In this document: in pieces, positions 49,455 through 62,653 of the stretch
Layout: each line of letters opens with the position of its first letter
Position numbering within the stretch: the first letter of the stretch is position 1
Program-made: the position numbers and the translations under genes
Assembly (NCBI GenBank): GCA_023313575.1
Contig: JAJTTP010000019.1
Coordinates: 790,606-854,605, forward strand
Direction: 5' to 3'
DNA: 64,000 nucleotides
From: Eutypella sp. D-1
Lineage: Eukaryota > Ascomycota > Sordariomycetes > Xylariales > Diatrypaceae
The notes under the pieces: model-generated
Told to the model about the DNA's origin: nothing
Seen by the model: only the letters and a program-made list of their open reading frames with translations
The model's database searches: none

Positions 49455-51959
49455 ATGGAGAGTCCCAGACCGAAGAGGAGCACAGCATGTGACTATTGCC
49501 GGAGAAAGAAGGTGAGCAAGACATTGAATTCGGCCTGAAAGCCTCATGATCGTCTCATCTTAATTAATATCTTCTAGTTGAGATGCGATGGCGAGAAACC
49601 TAGCTGTAGTAATTGCCAGAGCCGCGCCTTAGAATGTGTTCAGCATGCGCCGCCACAGAAGCCAAGGTTCGTGTCCTGACAGCCTGTTACTATCAACTGG
49701 CGTCTAATCGAATGGTGAAGGCCAACGAATAGGCGCATCATAGAGTTAGAGGAAGAAAACCGACGCCTTCAGCTTCGCTTGAGAGAGGCGCAACAGGGGT
49801 TGTCCGGTAATCAGGGAGAGAACGATACGCCGGCGACCACCATTGAACTAAGCACCGCCCTCGGTGACGACGCCTCACGGAGTCTTCCCGAGTCGGATCG
49901 ACGGCATCCTTCTCGCGATTTTCAAGTCCACGAGAGTTTACGGGAACCAATCCCAGCAGAAGCGCCACAGATCAATCAGATGGGTTATCATGGGCCAACC
50001 AGCGCCTTGTTCGACGAGAATCCCCGTGATCTTCGGGCTTCCTCAAGCCCTAGCCGCCCAGACGAGTACACAAAGTGTATCTTAGTTGCAGAAGCAGCAA
50101 GGCAACGTACGCTATTTCACTCATGTTTCTATGACCCTTCTCCGCGGACTCACGTTCTCGATTTCCCGAGCTCCTGTAGTATAGATGGTCTGTCCGTCAT
50201 TGCTGTAGGCTAACAACACAGACAGGGCATCTTGAAATGATAAATCTGGCTGCAGGCAAGCTCGATTTCGATGGCCTCGACCGTGAAACAGGCATGCAGC
50301 TCTTGTCGCTTTACTGGACACGCCAACTCCACGCAGGCCTTATCATATACCGGCCGGCTTTCATGCGCGACATGGCGTGTGGGGGCCCCTTCTTCTCGAA
50401 GCTCCTTCTCAATGCGATGTACTATTCGGTCTCGAAGCACAGTCCGTGTCTCGAAATCCGGAAGGATGCGGGGGATAGGTCGACCGCTGGATGGACTTTC
50501 CGTCAACGATTTGAAGATCTCCTCCGTGACTGTTACTATAAAAGTAGCATCACGACCATACAGGCACTTCTGATCATGGCGAGTAGTCTGTTCACGCGCT
50601 GTGACGAACGTAGTGCCTCCTGGCTATACGCGGGCAATGCTTTCAACATGATTATCGACCTGGGGCTACACGTTTCGATGCGTGCCCCTCAAGACAGTAC
50701 TCCTATGGAAATGGAGGTACGCAAAAGAGTCTTCTGGTCAGCCTACAGTAAGTGTTGCCAATATGTTTGAAACGTTGGTGGGAGGATGAGAGACTGACTC
50801 TTACACAGCGGTGGATAAGATACAATGCCTTTATCAGGGAAGGCAACCGTGTCTACGAATATCCGAATCGAGAATGTCGCTCTCGTTCGCTGATGATTAC
50901 GAAGAGACCGATATATTTGACCCCGCACCATTCCTCCCCCGTTGGTCTTACGTTGCACAGCCGTCTCTTAACGTAACACTACTTAAGGCGCAGTGTGAGC
51001 TCAGTGTCATCATGGAGCACATCCTGCATAGCGTATACGCTACGAGTCGCCGACCAGGTGACTTGCAAAGGGTACTCGACGATTCCACATCTCTAAAGTC
51101 TGAACTGGAAGCCTGGAGAAGGGGTTTGCCGCCGGAGCTCGATCTTCTCAGAACCAAGCAGGATAATACTCATCCCTTACCATATAATCTATCCTTACTG
51201 TGAGTGTCGAGCCTGGATAGACCGCTTTGGTATGCATATACTGATACTCTTACATATTGAAGTGCGCTGTACGATGTCTCGGTGATACTCACGCATCGGC
51301 CAATCTTTTCGGAAACCATGAATTCCAACTCCTATCATGACAAAGCCAAGGAAGCTCTGATCGCTTGCATGGCAGCTGCTGGTGAGATTGCGCAGATACT
51401 GCAGATGTACGAGCGGTGTTACGCGCCAGAAACGTCAACATTTCTGCTATCTTATGCTGCGTACATCTCCGCGAACTTCAGTGTTCAAGTGTTATCGAGG
51501 GGCATCGACCATGGATCGCTCAACTCGCTCAAGGTCTGCTTGCACGCCCTAGAGAAGCACGATATGGTCCATACGGCAGCCAAGAGGGCGAAGGTAATAA
51601 TAGAGGCACTGATAGCGCGGGCGCACCTCAACATCGGCGACCGGGGGGCGGCGGCAGCGTCATTGGAACAGCAGGACTGGACGTCACCGGATGGAATCGC
51701 CTCTACCCTCGTCCAGTGCGATGATACCAGCAGTATGGCTGTACATAATGGCCCACCTGATGTTCAGGGGGATTATCGTGAACCTCTGGGTCCTGTCTCG
51801 GGCGCGCCGCAGTGGGACCTGGACTTGTCTGGCCTGGATGTCGATTTCTCGGCACTGAACGATAACATTGCCGAGAATGGGGCAGAAGGATGGGCCGACT
51901 TGCTACAGGGTCCAATGTTCCATGACCTCTATCTCGGGAATGGATCGTTGATTGCATGA
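49455..51959 (+). CDS. Zn2Cys6 transcription factor
   Basis: Six exons (49455-49511, 49578-49666, 49721-50106, 50226-50747, 50809-51199, 51263-51959) give 713 residues. The zinc cluster C-x2-C-x6-C-x6-C-x2-C-x6-C occupies residues 12-39, split by an intron after CRRKK. A linker and coiled-coil (IIELEEENRRLQLRLREAQ) follow, giving the usual dimerisation element. The middle homology region (Fungal_trans) starts near HLEMINLAAGKLDFDG and includes LIIYRPAFMRDMA, KLLLNAMYY, and GNAFNMIIDLGLHVSM. The third intron was placed at 50107-50225 because joining ARQR to HLEMIN restores family sequence. Nuclear DNA-binding regulator; the nearest candidate targets are the two genes upstream on the same strand. 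Confidence 0.93.
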
Positions 51960-52982
51960 ACCGATTTTCATACAACAATTAAAGTAACTGCTATCAACGA
52001 TGGAGAGCTGTTCGCCACTGGCCACTGCGTATGCATGTTCTTGAACATGCCCCTCCATGTTTTGTTAACGAGTCACCTGACCGACCTCTAACCAAAAGGT
52101 TCTATCCGATAGGAATCCAGAAGCCTGCAGGTACATATAAAAGTGGATTCGACTGCTTTGTGAAAGTCTTAGAGCCAAATTGGCTGGTTTTTTTGGTTGG
52201 CCGTACCTGCATTCTCCTGGATCCCTATCGGATTAGGCCATAAATCGTAGCGAGCGAAATGCATGATTGCATGCAATGGTTTACATGCTGCCATGATACT
52301 AGCTCCAGAGAAAGTCGATGGAAAAGGATGAGGCTAGGAGGCCAGCTAACTCCTTAGTACGCTACAAGTATCGTCCGGAAGTCAGCCGCCCTAACGTCCT
52401 TTGAGCTTATACCCTCCCTGTTCATATATAGATCCGGCTACACCCTAGCGGCCCGTGAAGGAGAGATGGTTTTACATCACCCCTGGCGAACCAATAAATC
52501 TAGTGAAACGGTCATTAGCGGACTGAGAGACAATGATAACGCATTGTTCACAGCATCTTCTAAGGATTGATGCCACAGCTTACAAGTTCAGATGCCTTAT
52601 ACTCGACCACGGGGTAACCTTCTCTGAAACCCTCATGGTTTACGTTGCTCACATGACCTTAGCCGTGGTGAGAAAGGGTAATCGGGACTAGCGAACTCCG
52701 AAACTATGTTTCAAAACCATCGAGCAAGGGTAACTTCGAATGCCGGCATCAAGAGGGCGACCTGTATGTGGCTAGAGCTAAATGTTAAAGTCGTACACCC
52801 TGGACTTATTATAGCTACTCTAACGCTCCAACGCTCCAACGCCCCCGCCCCCTCCCCCACCGGGAGAGGAGGGTCTCCAATCAACTGGCATATCGGTGTA
52901 AACACTTGCTACTTTAATTGTCTACTGAAGGGTGGCACAATGCGATTGCTACAGGGAGGCAAGCATACTTGGCCTTTAACCT
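51960..52982. other. Intergenic between convergent genes
   Basis: 3' flanks of the regulator (+) and the uncharacterised gene (-). No gene supported. Near 52823-52863 there is a run of C-rich words (aacgctccaacgctccaacgc, then cccccgccccctcccccaccggg). Confidence 0.4.
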
Positions 52983-53810
52983 TTAGTTGAGAATGGCGTA
53001 AGGGCGCTCGAGCCAGTCTTCGGAAGCTACTGTTCTGAAGTCACAGGGTCTGAACTTGCCAGTCCCATAATCGTAGACATAGAAGTTCGCCCTGTCGTAA
53101 TATCTCAAGACGACGAAGCAGCGTTCGCCTTGATGACCGCTGTTGCTGTCGCCGCCAAACCCAATTTTTTGTTTGAACTTACGTTCACGCCATCGCAATA
53201 GTCGCGGCTTCAGATGACGCATAATAGCATATTCCCTCTCCATCGCCAACCGGTACGTGCGCTTATCCTCATTATCATTGCATTGGCCGCGGCCCTTAGC
53301 AAAAAAGACGTGGTTGATCGCCACGCATGCGACAGGCATATCGGCTCGCTTGCCCTCCGGAATGGGCACGAAGAATACCCTTACGTCGGAGCGTAGCAGG
53401 TCAATTCCGGGCAAGATCACCATATCGCTTTCGAAGGGACCGTCATCGTCGACGGTCCCATGAAAATAGTGCTCCAGCCAGAAGAGTGTATCGGCCAAGA
53501 CGAGATCTCTCGCACGTCTCAAGTCTCCCTTCGCGCGGGCCTCCATCCACTCTTTATGCCACGCTTCAAGATACCTCTCGGGCAAGGAATTTCCGAGGGG
53601 TTGTGTCGCCGCCAGCAGTATCGTCCCAGTCGCTACGGCTTTCAATGTTGCATTTCCCTTCACCGACGACCCATATTGATCCTTTGGGGGTGTGCGGGGC
53701 AATTCGACGCGATATCGGAGACGCTGTTGTAGATTGCTGTTACGGGTGAAGAAGGCCGGCGTAGGCTTGCGACCGAGGGAGATGATTGTCCTCTCTATAG
53801 CTCGAAGCAT
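52983..53810 (-). CDS. Uncharacterised protein, single exon
   Basis: 275 residues from the ATG at 53810; the longer frame start is not an ATG. Not recognised. A basic N-terminus with Arg-rich stretches is followed by a weakly hydrophobic segment (AVATGTILLAATQPLG, about 60-75). The C-terminal two thirds are soluble, with an acidic patch (VDDDGPFESD), VACVAINHVFFAKGRG and a Tyr-rich end (RYYDRANFYVYDYGTGKFRP). The coding frame is long, uninterrupted and has normal codon use, which supports a real gene, but no domain or partner is visible. Isolated between the Zn2Cys6 regulator (convergent) and a TAGTA-rich patch. Confidence 0.6.
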   Translation of the reverse strand: MLRAIERTIISLGRKPTPAFFTRNSNLQQRLRYRVELPRTPPKDQYGSSVKGNATLKAVATGTILLAATQPLGNSLPERYLEAWHKEWMEARAKGDLRRARDLVLADTLFWLEHYFHGTVDDDGPFESDMVILPGIDLLRSDVRVFFVPIPEGKRADMPVACVAINHVFFAKGRGQCNDNEDKRTYRLAMEREYAIMRHLKPRLLRWRERKFKQKIGFGGDSNSGHQGERCFVVLRYYDRANFYVYDYGTGKFRPCDFRTVASEDWLERPYAILN

Positions 53811-54878
53811 ACCTGTCAATGGAGGTAGGCCGCCTAAGAAACCGCGCTACTTATTAGACTTTGGAAGTTTGTGGATTCAACGACTTATTAGATCGTTATT
53901 AGATAGCTTGTCGGTTTGTTCGTACTTAGTAAGTACTTAGGTAGTGTAGTATAGCTCACTATACTATGTATGTCGTCGCGTCGTAATATTTGCGGGGAAG
54001 GAGACTTTTGACTAGAGATGGTGTCATAGCTAACAAGACATAGCGCGTACGCTTGTTGACTTGGTATGTATATGCGTACTTCGTAGACGCATGAGGCGGA
54101 ACACTTGGCGCTGCAAGACGCTCGATTGGGGATATTTGAATAACCCCGAACGGGGCCTAACCCGGAGCCTGCCGAACAAGGGTGCGTACAGGGGTGGGGT
54201 GGACTTGACGCTCAGACGTTGAATATGCTGTTGGTATGCAAGTCGTGGTATAGTTGAAGGTGATGACTACACAATATTAGAATAGGAAGGTAAGCCGAAA
54301 CATCTAGTAGTTAACGGCGAGATACATGGTTGCAGGGTATACTGCCAGACTGCCAGCTGCCAACAAACAGACAATGTTCTAGAACATGTCCTCCTAATAG
54401 GGTTTAGAAACCAACAGGGGTTAGAAATGTTAATCTGCGGAGGATTTGGAAAGCTTGCTTGAGGCCCTCGAGCTGCAGTACGGCCCATGTGACGAAGCAG
54501 GGGAAACACAACCATTGCAATGTGAGGGGGCCAATCAATATTCCAAATACCAGATTTCGATAACAAGTTACAATTGACAATTATGATCAGCTCGAGTCTT
54601 GATGTGGCACATAGTTATGAAGATACCTAAGGCCCTTGGAGCCGCTAATTCCATATGATATTATACGAAAATATCTAAGTTTCCCCTGAGGCTCGCTAGA
54701 ACTGTTTTGGAGAAATTTGGGCTGTTGACTAAGGTTCTTTTCGAGCCATATAAGACTTCCCTGTCCAATAATACCGAAAGGCTACTGTAATTATACATCT
54801 ATTATACAATCACCCTGAATCAATCCTTGAATATTAGGCCCTACTTGATTTGGGTTGTGAGTCTTATCCCCACTCCCA
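53811..54878. other. Intergenic, partly low complexity
   Basis: TTAGTAAGTACTTAGGTAGTGTAGTATAG-type repetition near 53925-53960. No gene supported; the minus frame 54267-54566 has no family resemblance. Confidence 0.4.
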
Positions 54879-56298
54879 TTACAGAGAGAGCGACTTCTTA
54901 CTCGAGTCTGCCGCTTGCGCGCTGGAATGGTTGTACATGACGAGCTCGTTCGAGTCCGGTATGAGGTTGAATCCGTCCCTGTCCCTTTCCTTCTTGCTGG
55001 CCCTTGCCTCCGTGCTCAGGTGGAAACTACGGTTGACAATGATGCCGTTGCCTGCGGCACTACTATTGGGATCCCTTGACCTGGAGTTTGCGTAGTCGGT
55101 GTTTGTTCGGCTCCGGGTTACAAACAACGCGGAGACGCTTGGTAGGCAGGCGCAAATGAGACCGATGCCGATTTCTGCGTTCCTACACGAGTGTTAGTCA
55201 TATTGTAACTAAATATTCCACGTCTACTCGCGTCCTGAAACCACATATAGACCGATATTTCCGTAACATACCCGGTCAGAATGACTTTCACAAAGACGAT
55301 CGACTGGTTCGGAGATTTTCCTTCAGAGAGAATCATGCCCAAACGGTAAATGCTAAATGCGGTCGCAGTCCCCCCAGCGCACAAAATTCCGGTGATGCGA
55401 AGCTTTTTCTTCGCCGGCATCTGCAGCGACCAAGTCAGAGGTATTGGTAGGCAAAGGATGGCCAAGTCGCTTATGACGCTCACGATTGCATCCGTCGTGA
55501 TGATGGCACTCTGGTCGAGGCACTTAGACGTGTCCCCCTTCCAGTATGCCGAGATAGGGTCACAAATGCAGATCTTGACGATGACTCCCGACACATAGTA
55601 GCCCACGATAATAGCGAGAAGACCGTAGATGAACATGCGCGTCTTATGATGGGCGATTCCGAAAACCCGAGAAATGATGACAAGCAGCGCGATTTTGACG
55701 AACATCGTCATGGGAGCGTAGAATATTGTAGCCGCATATCCACACTATCATGCTTGTTAGTGGCATGTGCTGGGAATCCTAAGCTGTGTCGATGTTACCT
55801 TGAAGAAACCTTCTGAATTCTCAGGGCGAACTTCCCATAAGTTCAGCCCACCGCCTTTAACGCTCGCTGTTATCAGGTTAGGGTTTTCCTTTTCTATCTG
55901 AATTGACGGTAAATAGTTAAGAAGATAGGAGTCCTACCTATAATTCCTGTGATGCAATAGCCCAACATCAACACCTATTTTTTATCAGCTCCGGGTCTCA
56001 TGGTTACTGGATAGTGCGAATCGTACGTATGCAATAAGTGTCGAGTCTGTCGCGTGATTAGCAGGCTATGCCGCTCGCAGGCGTCTCCTTATCGAAAGCC
56101 GTGGGACTCACAATCATCTATTGTCCAGGACCCCCTATAAACCTTAACCTTCGTGTAAAACCGGAGGGCAACGAAAATGCTCGAAAAGAATAGCGTCAGG
56201 CCCTGCGTGACATAATTGATGGTTTGAAGGACATCTTTGGGGTTGTCTACGTCGGCCTCGACGCCGGGCGGCGGCGGAATGACACCTGGGAAACTCAT
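54879..56298 (-). CDS. Fungal rhodopsin-like seven-helix membrane protein, with a possible frame lesion
   Basis: Member of the large fungal family (Rhodopsin/SAT4-like, related to the membrane part of CFEM receptors). Exons read as 56298-56112, 55974-55938, 55893-55799, 55744-55272, 55182-54879. Landmarks: N-terminal RFYTKVKVYRGSWTIDD, then KGGGLNLWEVRPE, IFYAPMTMFVKIALLVIISR, CDPISAYWKG, and TDAIVSVISDLAILCLPIPLTWSLQMP. The fifth exon starts GNAEIGIGLICACLPSVSALF and runs into a polar tail. Exons 2-5 join in phase, but exon 1 ends in phase 1 while exon 2 needs phase 0, one base too many in the total. Either the first intron uses an unseen splice site or the gene has a small frameshift. No CFEM domain is present. 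Confidence 0.7.
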
Positions 56299-57580
56299 CT
56301 TAGAGAACGAGAAAAACGAATGAGTAGGTTATCAACACCAAAAGTCATTTCGCGAAGCACGAGCACGAAGTCCCGACTTGTCGACGTCGAAGATATCAAG
56401 TAGAGAGTAAACGCTCGCGTAGGGCTCTACGGGGCTGCCCGGGGTTTTCATGGGGTGTCATCGGACGGGGGGGTGCCGTATTGAGCTATAGCGTTATAGC
56501 ATAATGAACGAGGATAAGACGATGACCGCAGGGATGAATCTGGACTAATATCATATCAGCGGACAGGCTTAGGCTGACTGCCAGTAGGTAAATCAATGTT
56601 GGGCAGGGTCGCCGTTAGGTTCTGTGCGTCCCGTGCGCCCGGTCATTGACACTGAGTTCCGGATTTGACAGCGGAAGGGCCCTGGACCCTGTTGCCAACG
56701 GTCGGACACTCTTCTAAGTAATGCTTGAGTGGTGGATGATCCTAATCGGGCTTAAACCTCGATACGGAGTGGTCGACCGTTGATCGACACCCTCAGGGTT
56801 AGCTAGTGTATAGACTGCTTTAATTTTATTTCTATCGTCACCACCGTTGCTAATTAACATCAACCAGTGTACACTACTGGCGCGCCGGTTATGCAACAAC
56901 CGCCACGGCCCCATTTTTGACGTCTCGGTTCAGGGTTGATCGTGACATCAATGCATCCACGCCCCACGGGTTCTCAACTCGGCATCTGGAAGCGGATTGG
57001 CAGCGACACAGGCGGAAGGACCGATAAAGGGGTCGAACTGGCCGGTCGGCAGGGGATATAATGTCTAGATTCTCCGGTAGCGTCTTGGGTGTTATGTCAA
57101 CAAATCTCTCACTGTAACGTCGGGTTACTCGGGTGTCGATGCTAAAACACATCATGTCTCCCCATGCTTCGCATCATTGAGGTACTTTCTACTGTCTGAC
57201 GCCTGTCTCGCGCTTAGTTTCTGGGTTCTAGCCTCCCACGGCGTGTTTCATAAGCTCTATCTGATATCTAGAAACTTGTATGATTGCAGATACACCAAGC
57301 CCTACCCATTTGAACTGCTCTCCAATCGGAATTTGACCCATTCCCTACCTTCTTATTACCTTATAAGTAAGTCAAGCTTTGGCCCGAGGCATCTACGGTC
57401 GTATGGGTATTTATCAGCTATCTGCGCGTGTTTGGTGCTTGCAATAGCGTATTGGTATTTTTTTGTGACAAGGATAGCATTATTTATTATCCATTCCTGC
57501 AGTCATTCGACACCGCTTTCAACGATTTCCTTCGACATAGCTACTCGTCCCCGTAATACAATCAATCAACCTAGGCAACT
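56299..57580. other. Divergent intergenic region
   Basis: Shared upstream region of the rhodopsin-like gene (-) and the OYE gene (+). No gene supported; the frame ending at 57623 overlaps the OYE start and is not coding. Confidence 0.4.
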
Positions 57581-59120
<1,540 letters not shown>

Positions 59121-59339
59121 GTTAAGGTATATGAAGCTACTTGGAGTAGATCGCGCTTGAGCTATCCGGACGGTTGATAAACCCACGATTTCCTGCCCTA
59201 CTGCATAAAGCCAGCGAGTTGGAATGTTGCTCCTTGAATGTAACTGATAAATAAAAAATCCAACGAAGAGTAGATGCTATAGATTAAATAGTCTATGATT
59301 GTTGTAAGCGCAGCAAGTCGAAATGGTGTAACACTGTGC

Positions 59340-60374
59340 CTAGCGATGCATCCTTTGCCACAATGCTTTGATGATATCAGCATCCTCCTTCACACCAGCA
59401 CGATCCGCCTTGGCGTCGGCGTCGGCGTCCGAGTCCCCATTAACGGCATCCAGCTTCGATCGAAGCCTGGCAACCATGAGATCACTCGTGATCTTAGGAG
59501 ATAATGCTTCCAGTTCCTGTTTGAGCATGGGCTCGCTAATGGCAGTGCCGTCACAGAGCAGCCTCACTAGGCTCTCGACCAAGGTCTGGCAGTTGTTTGA
59601 AAGGAGATTGTACCGGGGGTTGACGGCCATAAAATTCTTCCCTGTGTCGTGCATTTAGGTTAGCTGTCGACGTAGACGATCAAGCAAGAGTATGCGACTG
59701 TCATAGTACACAGTATGCAATGCATGCATTGCAGGCCTACGCTCACCTAGCTGCTGGATCACCTCGTGCGACTTAGTCGTCTCGCCGACATAGTAGCAGG
59801 CGGTCCAGGTGCGGATATAATCCGGAGTGACCTCGTTCACGCGGAATTGATTTTTGCCAAGCGCGTTCAAGGGTGCGAGCTGGTCGCTCATGAGGTCGTA
59901 GGAGTAAGAGGGCCGGTCGAGCACGCGATCGATGACGCACAGGGCCCAGTGGCTGATACTGTTCAGGGTCATACCCAAGTGTCGCGTCAGCAGGCGATGG
60001 GTGCTCTGCGTCAGCTCAAATCGGCCGAACGCAATGGGCACCGTCACCAGGAACACGGCCTTTCGCATGAGCGAGTTGTCCTTATCACCCGGCACTGGAC
60101 ACCGTAGTGGAGGCATCTCTCTCGCCGACGGTCCCGTCACCTTGGCTGCGACGAGCTGCAGGAACCGATTACATTCCTCCACTCGCCGCCGGGTCTCGGC
60201 CACCTCTGCCGCGGAGACATTCCGAGACTCCCTATTTCGCGTTTCCCCGGGGTTAGCGCGGTGCGGCTGAATGCCCACCAGGTATATGCTATAAATAACT
60301 CACCACTTCTTCCTGATGTACGCGTCAGTGGCCTGGCTGAATTTATTGAACTTATCTCGCACGTCGAACCCCAT
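59340..60374 (-). CDS. Uncharacterised protein with a possible circularly permuted papain-like fold
   Basis: Three exons on the minus strand (60374-60304, 60231-59747, 59641-59340) with agreeing phases give 285 residues. Not recognised as a named family. SISHWALCVID (His118) and, about 85 residues later, YNLLSNNCQTLVESLV (Asn202-Cys203) form the His...Asn-Cys order seen in LRAT, PPPDE and similar permuted papain-fold proteins, where Cys is the nucleophile. That is inference from motif order only. The N-terminal 60 residues are helical and charged; the C-terminus has an Asp/Ala-rich stretch (NGDSDADADAKADRAG) then a short helix. No signal peptide. It converges with the OYE gene, 219 bp apart. 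Confidence 0.65.
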
Positions 60375-61226
60375 TTACGAATTGGGAATGAATGCATCCA
60401 CACAATGAGGTTGCGCAAGGTGAATCCTTTCTAAAGATGACGTAGACAAATCTTAGGCACCTATACCGTCGTTTTAGTAGGCGACGACCTACCGTAAAGT
60501 AGTGGATTGCTAAGACCGGTCGCGCGTAGCTTTTAACAAACAACCCAATTATTAGTGTTATGTGGTTATAAGTAAGTGTAGGAAAATAGGGGTAGAAGGT
60601 GGGCAATGATCGCCTTATAGAGGTGACTGGCATGCGTTTTATGGTTTGCGGTTTTGTGACCAGGTAGCCGGGTCAGCTGGACAGGCATCTGTAATTCACT
60701 GCTTTTCTTTGACATGAATTTGTTAACGTGTTTTGATTGGTCGCACGACAATTGCCATGATCCACGACATGATTAACCAAGTACGCGGCCTTAAACATTT
60801 GTGGATCTTTCTAACCAGTTACGATGTTTATATTTAGGCGCTTTGGAATTTTCCTTTAAACTGATCTACGGTCTGTACGGGTATCTCGGCACCCCCCGGA
60901 TGCTCTCCATAGCTTTCCAACTATCCATTCAGTATGAAGGACGATGTTAAGATAGCTAACAGCGATTGTTGTGTGTTAAAAAAATGACAAGCTCCGAATG
61001 CTGTCAAACTACAATCCTTCTTTGGCTTTGTTTACATCTTTGTTCCAAGATGGGTATGATAAGTACCAACATCGACTCCGGAAGTAAGCAGTCGCTTTGT
61101 CGGCCAGTGAAGGTCTTTGTGCCTGGATTAAGCAGGAACATGTCAAATTTGTAGCCCGACGTTCGCCATGATAGCGCCTATCTGCTGTTGCGATTACCAC
61201 GCGATAGCCAGGTTCCGGTAATCATT
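60375..61226. other. Divergent intergenic region
   Basis: Shared upstream region of the papain-like gene (-) and the kinase gene (+). Nothing else supported. Confidence 0.4.
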
Positions 61227-62653
61227 ATGGCGAATTCATCTTCCCTGGAAATAAACCTGGATATGGATACCTCTCATGTTGAGGGTCAGCTGCGGTCGCA
61301 CTTCCGTAACCAGACGCGGTTCACTTTTGAAGGCGTTGTCGGACGGGGCGCTTACGGGGTGACCTGCAAAGTCATCGAGTCTCTCCCGGGTGGCAGGACA
61401 CGGAGACTTGCTTTGAAGCGGGCTTCTGATGATAGGGCGAAAAAAGATCTCAGAAATGAAATCAGGTTCTTGAAGGTACGTGCGTAATTATTCTTCAATG
61501 CTACCATTGGTCCACGCCATCGCCGTCCTCTGAGAGACCCTGATTGATGACACCCGCGCGATGTGATGGAATTTGTCCTGATTGGTGTGGTCGGAAGTAG
61601 TGGCTGCGCGGCGCAGAGCACATCGTCCGGATGATCGCCGACCGCGATGAAGGGAGAGCCTATGTCGGTACAAGGCACATACGACGTGCACTCAACAGCG
61701 GTACCCAAGCCAGCGTATCATCATCCCTTATAGGCCTGACGGGGCCGGTTATCGTTTTGGAGTATATGGATAATGGGGACACGTTGAGGCTCCATTATAG
61801 ACTGCTGAAGCATAAAGTCAAGCTGCCCAACAGGGTTATATGGTCGTTCTTCCTTTGCGGTAGGTAAGAAATCAACTCCAGAATACCTTAATCAGTTCTA
61901 ACGCCTCGCCATCTCCAAACGCAGTGATAAGGGCCTGCATTGGTCTGACATATCCAATCAATGGCGGACCAGAACAACCTACTACGTTAGAGACTATACC
62001 CACTGACGGTAGGGAGCCGAGCAGAATTGTTCACGGGGACATGCATATGGGAAATAGTACGTCCTTTCTTGCCATCTCGTCTCTCTACGAACACTCCCCC
62101 CCCCCCCCCTCCCCCGGGACATAGCTCCGTCTAACAAGGAGCAGTTATGGTCGGACAGCAAGGCGGCGCCTTCCCTGAACACGCCTCGGTGCCTGCTCTT
62201 AAGTTAATCGACTTCGGAATGGCCAGACAGCTAGGAGTCTTCCATAACTCAAATCTATATCGGGCCTCTATGGTGATATTTGTTCTCCTGACGGGGCGTC
62301 AGCCCGTGGGTCCAGCCGAGAGATCGACATACAAGGGCATTGTCACCGAGGCCACGGAGATCCTGCCACACGGGAATGGCGACAATTATCCGACGCTGGA
62401 CCCTGATCTGCGGGACTTCATGGCACTCTGCCTCGCCATGAACGAGAGCGACCGACCGAGTTTGGCGGTGGCGCTGCAGACCGCCGAAGCGGGAGTCGCC
62501 AAGACCGCCGACTCGTACGCGCCATACGTCCGTCGTGAGACAGACGAGCACATCAGGATGGTGCTGAAGTACTTGATCTACGACGCCGATTCAAATGAGC
62601 CTAGCGCGGATCTAGACACGATTCTAGCTGCGGACCAGTCTCGGGAAGGTTAA
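61227..62653 (+). CDS. Protein kinase-like protein with a very short activation segment
   Basis: Four exons (61227-61475, 61601-61859, 61925-62056, 62145-62653), all phases agreeing, give 382 residues. Glycine-rich loop VGRGAYGVTCKV at about 38-49, LALKRA with Lys64, C-helix Glu78 in RNEIRFLK, catalytic loop HGDMHMGN (206-213, HGD instead of HRD) and LIDFGMAR (Asp236). The ATP- and metal-binding residues are therefore present. Only about ten residues separate DFG from the next helix (NLYRASMVIFVLLTGRQP). No APE motif is visible, and the Asp usual at the start of helix F is not obvious. Similar HGD kinases with short activation loops occur in filamentous fungi. Third intron contains a 14-base C run. 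The target is unknown. Confidence 0.82.
62096..62115. repeat. Poly-C tract in a kinase-gene intron
   Basis: Fourteen C, one T, five C, lying between donor 62057 and acceptor 62144. A likely length-variable homopolymer and a place where sequencing error is plausible. It is intronic, so the coding frame is unaffected. Confidence 0.9.

Noticed and set aside
50176..50225. Short alternative introns (38 or 50 bp) in the Zn2Cys6 gene
   Set aside because: A 119 bp intron from 50107 keeps phase and joins ARQR to HLEMINLAAGKLDFDG, matching the family far better.
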